NCBI GenBank assembly: GCA_012295275.1
Contig: CM022677.1
Span: 27,892,859 to 27,930,358 of the forward strand
Length of the DNA: 37,500 nucleotides
DNA from: Chrysomallon squamiferum
Taxonomy: Eukaryota > Mollusca > Gastropoda > Neomphalida > Peltospiridae
Direction: 5' to 3'
Part shown: piece by piece, positions 18,790-31,415 of the stretch
Numbering within the stretch: the stretch's first letter is position 1
Layout: each line of letters begins with the position of its first letter
Translations under genes and position numbers: made by a program
Notes under the pieces: model-generated
Databases searched by the model: none
What the model was told of the DNA's origin: nothing
The model's input: only the letters and a program-made list of their open reading frames with translations

Positions 18790-19550
18790 AGGTCAAACGC
18801 TGGGACACGAGCTCAAGTCCACAGTCTTCAAATTAAAACAGTTTGAGTTGTGTTAATTTCATATTTACTGTTATACCCACACAACACGTGTCTATAATTG
18901 TCTGCAGTCAGGGCTGGAAGAGGTAAACTCTGGGACACGAGTTGAACACATCAGTCTTCAACCTGAAAACAGTTTGACTTCTCTTAATTTCATATTTACT
19001 GTTATATCTACACAACACATGTCTATAATTATCTGCAGTCAAGGCTGCAAGAGGTAAACTCTGGGACACGAGTTGAACACATCAGTCTTCAACCTGAAAA
19101 CAGTTTGACTTCTCTTAATTTCATATTTACTGTTATATCTACACAACACATGTCTATAATTATCTGCAGTCAAGGCTGCAAGAGGTAAACTCTGGGACAC
19201 AAGTTGAACACATCAGTCTTCAACCTGAAAACAGTTTGACTTCTCTTAATTTCATATTTACTGTTATATCTACACAACACATGTCTATAATTATCTGCAG
19301 TCAAGGCTGCAAGAGGTAAACTCTGGGACACGAGTTGAACACATCAGTCTTCAACCTGAAAACAGTTTGACTTCTCTTAATTTCATATTTACTGTTATAT
19401 CTACACAACACATGTCTATAATTATCTGCAGTCAAGGCTGCAAGAGGTAAACTCTGGGACACGAGTTGAACACATCAGTCTTCAACCTGAAAACAGTTTG
19501 ATTTCTCTTAATTTCATATTTACTGTTATATCTACACAACACGTGTGTAC
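18790..19550. repeat. 131-bp tandem array, six copies
   Basis: Unit starts AGGTAAACTCTGGGACACGA and ends near CTGCAGTCAAGGCTGCAAG. Unit starts fall at 18790 (diverged), 18921, 19052, 19183, 19314 and 19445, exactly 131 apart. The first copy resembles the single copy present in the spacers of pairs 1 and 3 (about 4100 and 32190), so the array is a local amplification of a shared spacer module. Confidence 0.95.
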
Positions 19551-19603
19551 AATTATGTATAAAGCTAATTTTCACTTCGTCATTGCTGCAACAATTACTT
19601 TGC

Positions 19604-20103
19604 AAACGTCAGAAATACACAGACACAACTGAAAACGTGATTACACGATACCAAGTCAGGGAAATGTAACAAACAAACGTCAGAAATACACAGACACAAC
19701 TGAAAACGTGATTACACGATACCAAGTCAGTTAAATGTAATACTCAAACGTCAGAAATACACAGACACAACTGAAAACGTGATTACACGATACCAAGTCA
19801 GTTAAATGTAACAAACAAACGTCAGAAATACACAGACACAACTGAAAACGTGATTACACGATACCAAGTCAGTTAAATGTAACAAACAAACGTCAGAAAT
19901 ACACAGACACAACTGAAAACGTGATTACACGATACCAAGTCAGTTAAATGAAACAATCAAACGTCAGAAATACACAGACACAACTGAAAACGTGATTACA
20001 CGATACCAAGTCAGTTAAATGTAACAAACAAACGTCAGAAATACACAGACACAACTGAAAACGTGATTACACGATACCAAGTCAGTTAAATGTAACACTC
20101 AAA
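19604..20103. repeat. 71-bp tandem array, seven copies
   Basis: Unit starts AAACGTCAGAAATACACAGA and contains AAAACGTGATTACACGATAC. Starts at 19604, 19675, 19746, 19817, 19888, 19959 and 20030. A related single copy lies at about 23376-23450 beside the leader relic. Confidence 0.95.
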
Positions 20104-20690
20104 AGTCTGCTGAGAGGAAACTGATTTATATTTCAATCGTCGGGAAACCAGTTGAACTCAGGAGTCTGTAGATTAAAACGTGTTTGAGTTGTGTTCATTT
20201 GGTATTTACAGTTAAATCTAGGCAACACGTGTATATAGTCAATGTATTCTGGTCAATGTGGAATCAAGAACGAAATACCTGTTACTACTGCTTCTATTAT
20301 AACAACACTACCACTAATACCCGTATATATTTTGTTTTTATTTGTTTATAGCATGTATGTATTCATAGAGAGATATGTAGTTAATAAGTAATAGAAAGGA
20401 ATAAATAAACAGTAGCAGTTCCAGTACTGATAATAGTAGAAATCGGGTGTAATTACTAACAGCAGTAACATTATGAATAGTGGAAGTAGTGGTAGTAGTA
20501 AAAACAGACGTCATAGTAAGAGAAGTATTTCCTCCATTAATCCTAGTAGTTGTTGTTGTTGTTGTTGTTTGTCATACTCTGTAGTACTGTATATTTGTCA
20601 TTGTAATTTTAGTTTTTCTCTTTCTAATTGAATTAACACTAATTAATCCGAATGACACGTGTAGTTTTGATATACCAGTAGATACGGAAA
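20104..20690. other. Spacer between tandem arrays and copy D promoter
   Basis: Nothing coding seen. It contains a further copy of the module ending in CACGTG (about 20227) and TTGTTG runs. Confidence 0.5.
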
Positions 20691-20694
20691 GAGA

Positions 20695-20866
20695 GGAAGT
20701 CAAACTGTTTTTGTTTTCTGTGTGATTGCTGTCTTCAAACTAATTTTACAACAACAACACGTGTTAATAACCAAACTGACTGACAGAACTCAAACTGTTC
20801 ATAATTTATTTTATATTAATTAAGAATTTATTTTGTGTATATATAAGTGAACTGCTTGCTCTATAG
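20695..20866 (+). promoter_or_regulatory. Copy D core promoter (TATA box and E-box)
   Basis: CACGTG at 20758-20763 and TATATATA at 20838-20845, near edges 124 and 42 nt from the ATG at 20887. The TATA variant TATATATA is unique to this copy; the others have TATAAATA. The GAAGTCAAACTGTTT motif precedes the E-box. Confidence 0.8.
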
Positions 20867-20886
20867 TCACAATACTTTTCTTCAAG

Positions 20887-21529
20887 ATGAAGCTGATTTG
20901 CTTATTAGTCTTCACTGTATCCGTTTTCTTCCAGCTCTCAGAAACTTGGGAATATCACAAAGATGACAAGAAATGTCTGTACAGGTGAGAACAGTTCATT
21001 TTTATCATTGTGTGCACGAACCATTCTGTTTTAAGAATAATACTTACACTGGACTGCTCTAAAATATTTGTTAATGAAATAGTCGAATAACTTAATTATT
21101 TTTTGTTCTTGCAATTAAACTACGAATTTTCTATTGAAGAATGCTGGTATGTTTATTTCGAGAGAGAGTAAGGGCAAAAATTCTATTATGATTGTATTTT
21201 ATAATTTGTTTTCACATTAAAGATATCGTTTCATGTTTTGTTTTAAATCATGATTGCCCCAAATTTCAATGTAATATCTCACGTAGTTTCTAAAACAATC
21301 AACGTTTACATTCAAAAATGCTATATTCTTTTTTCTGTTTTTTAAATATAGTTTTATAAATATTTTTCTTGAGATAGGTATATAAAAATTCAGTACTGTT
21401 TTTTGAAATAAAATGCACCTTCTGAGTATTAATGCATTATTTAAATTACAGAATGATACTGCTACAAAAGGAAATCGATTGTTTAGAGAAAAGTCTTAGC
21501 GTCTGTCAAGCACAATGTAAGTAAACATC

Positions 21530-21612
<83 letters not shown>

Positions 21613-21858
21613 CCTAGCATTGATGATAATCCGATTAAATTTTCTTTTTATTTGTATAACACAGATGACTGTGGTACACCAACAGCTGTGGACGACGGTG
21701 TGTTTTCTTTCACATCATCTACACCAGGTAGCACTGCGACGTTCAGCTGTAGTAATCCTTATATACGGACTGGGACAATCAATGAGATAACTTGTCAGCA
21801 GACAGGACTGTGGACGTCAATTGATGGAGGTTGTGAATTATCTGAACCAGATCGATGA
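20887..21858 (+). CDS. Copy D: complete short secreted CCP protein, 3 exons, 118 aa
   Basis: Exons: 20887-20984, 21452-21516 and 21665-21858, with GT-AG introns of 467 and 148 nt; joined length 357 nt. The leader is identical to C and F. Residues 34-54 form the short-class helix (MILLQKEIDCLEKSLSVCQA). The CCP domain has Cys57, 83, 98 and 111 with Trp104 (DCGTPT, ATFSC, EITCQQTGLW, GGC). Translation stops at TGA seven residues after the last Cys, inside the CCP exon, so there is no galectin part. A good donor-like GTGAGT occurs just after the stop (about 21880) in both D and E and may be a relic of a link to further exons. The product should be a small secreted protein, perhaps a disulfide-linked oligomer; its function is unknown. 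It could be an antagonist or partner of the long form, which is speculation. Confidence 0.82.
21528..21609 (+). repeat. (CT)n tract in intron 2 of copy D
   Basis: Begins about 11 nt after the exon 2 donor and fills more than half of this 148-nt intron. Confidence 0.9.
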
Positions 21859-21938
21859 GAGATCGAAGTCTTCACTTCCAGTGAGTCTCTCGAATCACTG
21901 GAATCCGTCTTCACAGAACATAGTGTATCTAGTCAACT

Positions 21939-22003
21939 AATAAAACACGATATCAGTAAACATATACTTCTGAATCAGAAACGCACATAATTATAAATAA
22001 ACA

Positions 22004-22040
<37 letters not shown>

Positions 22041-22150
22041 TATTGAAACATAGGAACCAGTGTAGTTTTCCTATAGCACACATATTCACATATACCTTTA
22101 TATATGCATACACATACATACGTACATATACATGCATACACATACATACG

Positions 22151-22222
<72 letters not shown>

Positions 22223-22244
22223 AGTATATTTAAACTGAAATAAA
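21939..22244 (+). terminator. Copy D polyadenylation signals
   Basis: AATAAA at 21939-21944 (81 nt past the stop) and a second AATAAA at 22239-22244, separated by AT microsatellites (about 22008-22036 and 22149-22219). The first is the likelier signal. The matching site of copy E is mutated (AGTAAA). Confidence 0.55.
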
Positions 22245-22380
22245 GATTATATAAATAGTGTTGTTCTTCTTTGTTTTATATCTGAAGCAGCTACATATGT
22301 ATTAGCTTAACTACCAATCTGCATTCCTACTACTAGATATATAAGTACAAACTGAGCAACATACGTACCTATCTCCTTGC

Positions 22381-22407
22381 CTAAACACTCTTACACACAG
22401 ACACACA

Positions 22408-22449
<42 letters not shown>

Positions 22450-22542
22450 ATACAGATATATAGACACACATACATATTGATAGATACATACATATATGCA
22501 TACATACATACAGATGATAATCAGAACAGAAAGTTACCTCTA
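22381..22542. repeat. CA, TA and ATAC simple repeats
   Basis: Short CA tract followed by ATAT and TACATACA runs. The flanking 22250-22310 is the inverted counterpart of 27620-27680 next to copy E. Confidence 0.7.
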
Positions 22543-23280
22543 ATTTTGTATCCTGACAAAAGCCGCCCTACCAGCTGAAACCTCTGAGACTGATCAAAGA
22601 GGAGATGTTTATCTACTTTATCTGGACAGATTCACAAATGAGTACGTCTGTGCAGTGCGTGGTTTGTTTAACTGTTTGTAGTCACGTGATGGACCCAGGT
22701 TCTTACTTGTAACAGTGGTTAAGACATTAACCAGATACAAGGTTAAATCTCTGATGTTTGTTACAGTTTATGAAGGTAGAAGTTTAGTGTTAAAGTCATA
22801 TAGCTTAACACGAGGTGCAGCAACATAATTAAACAGAGGCTGGTGGTGCTGGGTGTCTGCAGTGGGTATATTCCGCTTCTATCACATATTTAATTTATTT
22901 CATATCTAATCAGTGAAACTGCTGATTGTAGGGAAGCATGAAGTGCGGAGAACTGGAAGTTCAGTGTTTGACTGGGCAGGAATCCAGGCACACTGAGGGT
23001 CAAGAGGAGGCTTCCTAGGTTTCCAGCAGGCAGGCGGGTTTCAAGGTGGTATGGGATGGTGACACTGGAATGCAGATTTATTTCAGAATATCAGCCCCTA
23101 CAGGGCTCAGAAAAGAGTGAATAATGCAGTTAAATCATTTGTCCTTGCAGAGAACAACTGTCATTCCGCAGTAGCAGCTGCAGATCTGGAGCTGATCAGG
23201 AGACTGAATGGATGCACGTGTGAAACACGGGGCTATAGAAGTGTAGACTCGCGATGGGAGAAAGAGATATAAAACAAACT
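22543..23280. other. Unassigned stretch between copy D and the leader relic
   Basis: Less repetitive and more G+C-rich than the surroundings. I see no long open frame, family match or RNA gene. It may contain an old transposable element, but no terminal repeats or target duplications could be identified by eye. Confidence 0.4.
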
Positions 23281-23284
23281 TCTG

Positions 23285-23391
23285 TATAAATGAGACAATT
23301 GCTTCGTGTAGTAACAATACTTTTGCTCGAAATGAAGCAAAGTTTCATTTCTTTATTGCTGCAGACATTTATTTCCAAACGTGAGAAATGA
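23285..23391 (+). pseudogene. Leader-exon and promoter relic G1
   Basis: TATAAAT at 23285-23291 and an ATG at 23332 align with the family promoter: shared blocks are GTATAAAT, AGA, TGCT, TAGT, ACAATA, TTTT and ATGAAGC. The frame reads MKQSFISLLLQTFISKREK and stops at TGA (23389-23391). It resembles a signal peptide in hydrophobicity but not in sequence beyond MK. A donor-like GTGAGA follows at 23381. The sequence after it is spacer module, not intron 1. I read this as an old, diverged copy of the leader. An independent short secreted peptide is a less likely alternative. Confidence 0.5.
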
Positions 23392-23671
23392 ACAGACACA
23401 AATTCAAACGTAAACACACAGCTCCAAGATCAAATCGCTTAAATGAGGCAATCAAAGCCTGCTGAGTGGAAAGTGATTTTCAGGTCAATCGCTGGGACAC
23501 GAGACGAATTCAAAGTTTTTAAAAACAGTCTGCGCTGAGTTCAGCTGCTCCTTACAGTCACGTGTCGACAGCACGTGTCTATAAATATCTGCAGTCAGAG
23601 CTGAATCAAGAACGAGATCAACAACAGGTAATATTTTAATTTTATTATTCTAATACGAAACCACAATTATT

Positions 23672-23930
23672 GCTGGTTCTACTACAGATGTTTGTTTTTC
23701 TAATACAATACTATAACTAGTATTATTATTGCTGGTTCTACTACAGGTGTTTGTGTTTCTAATGGAAAACTATCACTAGTATTATTATTGCTGGTTCTAC
23801 TACAGGTGTTTGTGTTTCTAATACAAAACTATAACTAGTATTATTATTGCTGGTTCTACTACAGGTGTTTGTGTTTTCTAATACAAAACTATAACTAGTA
23901 TTATTATTGCTGATTCTACTACTTCTGCTA
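23672..23930. repeat. 59-bp tandem repeat, about 4.5 copies
   Basis: Unit contains TGCTGGTTCTACTACAGGTG, then TTTGTGTTTCTAATAC; unit starts at 23671, 23730, 23789, 23848 and a variant at 23908. A single-copy relative lies in the pair 1 and pair 3 spacers (about 4290 and 32380). Confidence 0.9.
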
Positions 23931-24172
23931 GACTCATTACTGATATTACCTCTGTTACTAGCATTGCCACTAGATACATTAGCGTTACAGTTCTATTTAG
24001 TAGACGTAATGACTGAAGTACCAGCAGTTATACTAGCAGCAGCAATGTTAGGCTTATCGACTTATTGATTGCTTTATTTTTGTTATTATTATTAATATTA
24101 TTTTTGATATATTATTGATCAATTTTATTGATTTATATATTCTTTAATGTATCGTTTTCGTTTCTTTGGTAG

Positions 24173-24362
24173 TTTCCTTCTATCATTGGCGGACGAAAGT
24201 AAATCGATTTTTGTAATGGATGTTTTATTTAATTGGAAAACTTATATAAATAAAATAATCTTCGCCGATGATGCTGAAATATCAGTTTTCACCGATTCGT
24301 TTCCTTTCACGCCTGCTGCTTCGTTTGAGATCCGCGTAGAACTTGCAGGAAACAACTTAAAG
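24173..24362 (+). pseudogene. Orphan galectin central exon (homologue of copy B exon 5)
   Basis: An open 190-nt segment between a TTTCTTTGGTAG acceptor and a GTGACG donor, in the same phases as copy B exon 5 (one base plus 63 codons). It reads FLLSLADESKSIFVMDVLFN, then a variable loop, then DSFPFTPAASFEIRVELAG and NNLK. Shared points with B are VLFN, FPF and FEI. Like B it lacks HxNPR and WxxExR. A CT-rich tract follows the donor, as in B. I found no exon 4 upstream (only spacer modules) and no clean exon 6 downstream. A weak end-strand-like frame at about 25236-25310 (HFDSVYIF) is not good enough to call. It is either a fragment of a lost long-form copy or part of a gene whose other exons I could not see. 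Confidence 0.65.
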
Positions 24363-24416
24363 GTGACGTTCTCCTTCCTTCCTTTTAGCTCTGTCAGTCG
24401 CTGTCTCTGTTCTAGT

Positions 24417-24532
24417 CTCTCTCTCTCTCGTTCCTTCTCTCTGTCACTCTCTCTCTCTGTCTCTCTCTCACTCTCTTTTTCTCTTTCTCACTCTCTCTTT
24501 CACTCTCTCTCTTTCTCTCTCTCGCTCTCGTT

Positions 24533-24575
<43 letters not shown>

Positions 24576-24722
24576 CTTCTCTCACTCTCTCTTTCACTCT
24601 CTCTCTTTCTCTCTCGCACTTTCTCTCTCTCGCTCCTTCTCGATCTCTCTTTCTCTCTCTCTGTCACTTTCTCTCTCTTTCTTTCTTATCTCTTTCTCTC
24701 TCTTCTCTCTTTCTCTCTCTCT

Positions 24723-24812
<90 letters not shown>
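24417..24812 (+). repeat. CT-rich tract downstream of the orphan galectin exon
   Basis: Interrupted CT repeats (with TTTCTC and GTCACT variants) becoming pure CT after about 24730. Same side and strand as the tract following exon 5 of copy B. Confidence 0.9.
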
Positions 24813-24815
<3 letters not shown>

Positions 24816-26190
24816 ATATTCGTTCTTATTTTTGTACTTTTTATTTTTTTAATTGTCTATCGCACTCTGTGTTGTGTTCTGAAAAGAAAACGGAAAATTC
24901 TTGTAGAGTCATATTTCAATCATCATTCTGACATGAAAATGGATCACAGAATTTCAGACAGCTGAAGATAGTAATTAATAGCAAGCCCCTCTAAACTGGC
25001 TATAACACTCAGTTATTTCACTCAGTTTGTTACGTCAGTAACTTTAGAATATTTTCTGAAAGCAGATAAACTGGACTAATAACGCACTTAGTGTAACGTC
25101 CACCACAGTGAAACCAAAGCATTCGCTGGTTTTCACTACTTCGAAACAGGACGAAGTTTCCGGCAGAAGTTAACGATTGGTTTTGCCCCCAGATGGCGCC
25201 ACACTGAAATGATCATCTCGAGAAGCCAAGCTGTTCTGTGCTGAAGATGACAAAGTTTCTCATTTCGATTCAGTTTATATTTTCCAGTCACGTGATAGAA
25301 TGTCCTCGTTTCTGCTTCCTCAAATATATTTAAATATTAAAAAGTCTTACTCATCACGAATGTGTGGAATTGTCCATATAAACATGTATCTACGTATCTA
25401 CGTTCTAACCTACAAACATACATGCATACATATATACATACATATATAACCATATATAATTTAATACGTAAAGACTGTACATATTAAAGAATTCAATAAA
25501 GGTGCCTGTTTTGTGTCTCTATTAAATGTTTAAAACATATTTGTTACAACCTCTCTGTGCGTTACCTATCTATTCGTTTAGTGTACACGTAATCAACTTA
25601 TCATGGATTCTGACATCACCGTTTCAACTAGTTTCCACCAAAAGCATTTTGTTTATAATAGGTGAGTTTACAAATGAAAAAGAATGCAGAACATGCTAAG
25701 AATAGAATTCTGTGATAATAAACAGTTAAACTGTGAAGCTCATTATCAGCTTCATACACAGAGGATAATAAATTTAACAGTTTAGATAAAGACCAAATGA
25801 TTTCAAAAACCATAACACGTGATGAATTTAAAAAAGATAATACGTGTGAGAATAAAAGTGACAGACAAGAACGAAGCAATAGGCACAGATCTGAAAACTG
25901 CTAAGTAGCAGAGTGTACTAAGTGTCCTAGATGTGTTTAACTCGCCTGCTTCCCCAATTAACAGCCTCGTCATCAACATTCCTAGATGTGTCTAACTCGT
26001 CTTGTAACCCACAGATGGAGTTTACCTGTTTAAACTTTACCCTGATCTGACCCCGAGGCAGACACCTTGACCACACCCAGATGTTGTGAATGGCGCAGGA
26101 AGACGAAGTCCAGTCACAACCTCAAAAAAAGTCAGATGTCGCTGACGTTACTCGAACGTTTGACCATACATTTTTAGTACGTCTCCAGGC
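24813..26190. other. Unassigned stretch between orphan exon and 23-bp array
   Basis: No supported gene. An AATAAA occurs at about 25493-25498. A short direct repeat (CCTAGATGTGT(T/C)TAACTCG) occurs at about 25928 and 25982. A minus-strand open frame at 25628-25879 has no recognisable domain. Confidence 0.4.
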
Positions 26191-27531
26191 CTGTATGTAT
26201 GTATAAAATATATATGTATCTATGTATAAAATATATATGTATGTATGTACAAATTATATATGTATGTATGTATGTATGTATAAATTAAATATGTATCTAT
26301 GTATAAAATATATATGTATGTATGTATAAATTATATATGTATGTATGTATAAAATATATATGTATCTATGTATAAAATATATATGTATGTATGCATAAAA
26401 TATGTATGTATCTATGTATAAAATATATATGTATCTATGTATAAAATATATATGTGTGTATGTATAAAATATATATGTATCTATGTATAAAATATATATG
26501 TATCTATGTATAAAATATATATGTATGTATGTATAAAATATATATGTATGTATGTATAAAATATATATGTATGTGTGTATAAAATATATATGTATGTGTG
26601 TATGTATAAAATATATATGTATCTATGTAAAAAATATATATGTATGTATATATACATTATATATGTATGTATGTATAAAATATATATGTATCTATGTATA
26701 AAATATATATGTATGTATGTATAAATTATATATGTATGTATGTAGAAAATATATATGTATCTATGTATAAAATATATATGTATGTATGCATAAAATATAT
26801 ATGTATCTATGTATAAAATATATATGTATCTATGTATAAAATATATATGTATCTATGTATAAAATATATATGTATGTATGTATAAAATATATATGTATGT
26901 ATGTATAAAATATATATGTATGTGTGTATGTATAAAATATATATGTATCTATGTATAAAATATATATGTATGTATGTATAAAATATATATGTATCTATGT
27001 ATAAAATATATATGTATGTATGTATAAAACATATATGTATCTATGTATAAAATATATATGTATGTATGTATAAAACATATATATATGTATGTATATATTA
27101 TATATGTATCTATGTATAAAATATATATGTATGTATGTATAAAATATATATGTATGTATGTATGTATAAAATATATATGTATGTGTGTATAAAATATATA
27201 TGTATGTGTGTATGTATAAAATATATATGTATCTATGTATAAAATATATATGTATGTATATATATACATTATATATGTATGTATGTATAAAATATATATG
27301 TATCTATGTATAAAATATATATGTATGTATGTATAAAACATATATGTATCTATGTATAAAATATATATATATGTATGTATAAAATATATATGTATGTATG
27401 TATAAAATATATATGTATGTATGTATAAAATATATATGTATGTATGTATAAAATATATATTATGTATGTATGTATAAAATATATATGTATGTATGTATAA
27501 AATATATATGTATGTATGTATGCATCTATAT
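26191..27531. repeat. 23-bp TATG-type minisatellite
   Basis: Unit such as TGTATAAAATATATATGTAT followed by CTA or GTA, repeated for about 1.3 kb with TATA interruptions. Tyr-Ile frames on the minus strand are by-products. Confidence 0.95.
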
Positions 27532-27878
27532 ATATTATATGTGTGTATGTTTCTATATATAGATAGATAGACAGATAGGTAGGTGTGTTTGTTAGTTTGC
27601 AGTTACATATCTGAGAGATTGGTAGTTAAGCAGATACATATATAGCTGCTTCAGATTTTAAACAAAGAAGAACAACACTATTTATATATTATTATTATTA
27701 TATATATATATATATATGTCAGTGTTTATTTATAAGTATTTTCGTTTATGATTGAGATGTATATGTTTACTGATATCTTGTTTCAGTACACAAGTTTTAC
27801 TAGTTGACTAGATACACTATGTTCTGTGCAGACGTAGTCCAATGATTCGAGAGACTCACTGGAAGTGAAGACCTCGAT

Positions 27879-29111
<1,233 letters not shown>

Positions 29112-29152
29112 CTTGAAGAAAAGTGTTGTGACTATAGAGCAAGCAGTTCACT

Positions 29153-29240
29153 TATTTATACACAAAATAAATTCTTAATTAATATAAAATAAATTATGAA
29201 CAGTTTGACTTCTGTCAGTCAGTTTGGTTATTAACACGTG
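29153..29240 (-). promoter_or_regulatory. Copy E core promoter (TATA box and E-box)
   Basis: On the minus strand TATAAATA at 29153-29160 and CACGTG at 29235-29240, near edges 42 and 124 nt from the ATG at 29111. It is undamaged although the gene body is broken. Confidence 0.75.
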
Positions 29241-29339
29241 TTGTTGTTGTAAAATTAGTTTGAAGACAGCAATCACAGACAAAATAAATTAAAAGCAGTT
29301 TGACTTCCATCATTTAGTATCTGCTATTATACCAAAAAT

Positions 29340-30350
29340 ACACGTGTCATTCTGATTAGTTGTTGTTAATTCTGTTAGAAAGAGCAAAATTAAAATTATT
29401 AACAACAACAGCAACAACAACAACAACTGCTGGTATTAGCTGAGGAATTACAACGCTTACTATGTAGATTATTTTGCCTAATGCTGCAACTATTACCATT
29501 ACTTCAACTAATCATATTTTACTGTTAGTTAAACTATAATTATTTATATATTTATTTATATATTTATTTATATTACTTACTAAATAGGTGTCTGTCTATG
29601 AACTTACACATATGGTATACACAAATATAAATTAAATACATTCGAGTACTAGAAGTAGTATTATTAGAAGTACTGAGACTGGTTTCTAATTCATAGTGAA
29701 ATAGAAAAGCAACAACATCACTTCTGAAATATACATTGCTACTACTAGGATTGCAACTACCAGTACTACTATTGCTGTTACAACAACTACTACTACTGTC
29801 TCATAACAGAGACAGAACCGTGAAAATTAAAAATAAATCCAAACTTCTACGTCATTAAAACTGTTGATTTGTGTATAAGAAATTATTATGGGATATTTTA
29901 GTGATGAAGTCTACAGACTGATTTACTGGTAGATCGCTGGACTCGAGTTGAACTCAGCAATGTTTAAATTAAACACAGTTTGATCTGTCGTCATGTGATA
30001 CTCACAGTTATATCTACACAACACGTGTCTGTAATTATCTGTAGCCAAGGCTGAAACAGTAGCGAAATGAACAACAACAACAGTGAACATTGTAACTAAG
30101 TTTCTAGTACTGCTACCGCCACTACTACAACTACTACAACTACAATCGTTATTGCTACTATTTCTACGTTTACCAAAGCTTCTAGTACTACAACTGTCAC
30201 AACGTGACTATTCTTATTTTTGTTCAGACTGCTACTATCATCACAACAACTACTCCGCATTTCTCAAAGTAGCTGCTGTTCTTGATATTCTATCTAACAA
30301 CAATTAATGAAAATGTCACGTGTAGTTTTGATATATCTGTAGATAAAGAA
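29340..30350. other. Head-to-head intergenic spacer of pair 3, left part
   Basis: No gene supported. Landmarks match those of the other two spacers, including the CTGTCTCATAACAGAGACAG inverted-repeat-like piece at about 29799 (also near 2015 and 18388) and a CACGTG near 30022. Confidence 0.55.
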
Positions 30351-30354
30351 TGAT

Positions 30355-30555
30355 GGAAGTCAAACTGTTTTAAATTTATTTTCTGTGTGATTGCAATCTT
30401 CAAACTAATTTTACAACAACAACACATGTTCATATCCAAATTATGTGTCAGAAATCAAATTATTTTTAATTTACATTAATTAAAAATTGATTTTCTGTAC
30501 AAATAACCTAAGTTTAATCAAGATGAAGCTAGTTTTCATTTCAGCCTCGCTGTAA
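30355..30555 (+). pseudogene. Leader-exon and promoter relic G2
   Basis: Starts with the same block as the live promoters (GAAGTCAAACTGTTTT, then TGTGTGATTGCAATCTTC), has CACATG where the E-box should be and TACAAATA where the TATA box should be, then AATCAAGATGAAGCT with ATG at 30523. The frame reads MKLVFISASL and stops at TAA (30553-30555). The TTCCAAACAT minisatellite begins about 25 nt later. A clear decayed copy of promoter plus exon 1. Confidence 0.65.
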
Positions 30556-30579
30556 CCGTTTCCATAGAAACGTGAGACA

Positions 30580-31415
30580 CACACACACACACAGTTCCAA
30601 ACATACACACACACAGTTCCAAACATACACACACAGTTCCAAACATACACACACAGTTCCAAACATACACACACAGTTCCAAACATAGACACACAGTTCC
30701 AAACATACACACACACACAGTTCCAAACATACACACACAGAGAGTTCCAAACATACACACACAGTTCCAAACATACACACACAGTTCCAAACATAGACAC
30801 ACAGTTCGAAACATACACACACACAGTTCCAAACATACACACACTCACACACAGTTCGAACTATACTCACAGACACACACAGTTCCACACATACACACAG
30901 TTCCAAACATACAACACGCAGTTCCAACCATACTCACACACACACTTCCAAACAATACCAAACATCACACAAACATATCACACAGTTCCAAACATACACA
31001 CACACAGTTCCAAACATATTCAAACATTCACACACAGACACAGTTCCAAACATTCACACACACAGTTCCAAACATATACAGACACAGTTCCAAACATACA
31101 CACACACAGTTCCAAACATATTCAGACACAGTTCCAAACATTCACACACACAGTTCCAAACATATACAGACACAGTTCCAAACATTCACACACACAGTTC
31201 CAAACATATACAGACACAGTTCCAAACATATTCAGACACAGTTCCAAACATTCAGTTCCAAACATATACAGACACAGTTCCAAACATACACACACACAGT
31301 TCCAAACAAATACAGACACAGTTCCAAACAGATACACAAACACACACACAGTTCCAAACATATACAGACACAGTTCCAAACACATACAGACACAGTTCCA
31401 AACACATACACACAC
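30580..31415. repeat. Minisatellite built on TTCCAAACAT, upstream of copy F
   Basis: Counterpart of the array at 2440-3265, with more regular ACACACACAGTTCCAAACAT units of about 20 bp in the left half and ATACAGACACAG spacers in the right half. Confidence 0.9.

Noticed and set aside
22690-22760. tRNA-like phrase with GTGGTTAAGAC and AAGGTTAAATC.
   Set aside because: No acceptor stem or anticodon arm could be folded by eye.
24147-24965. A 272-codon frame from the orphan galectin exon through CT repeats.
   Set aside because: Only 24173-24362 aligns with galectin; the rest is CT repeat and unrelated sequence after a GT donor.
24880-24965. Possible exon 6 of the orphan galectin (an ENGKFL frame).
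   Set aside because: It has two stop codons within the next 15 codons and no acceptor; match is only a few residues.
25220-25310. Alternative exon 6 candidate with HFDSVYIF pattern.
   Set aside because: Some hydrophobic positions fit the last galectin strands, but there is an upstream stop, no clear acceptor and no VxVDG strand.
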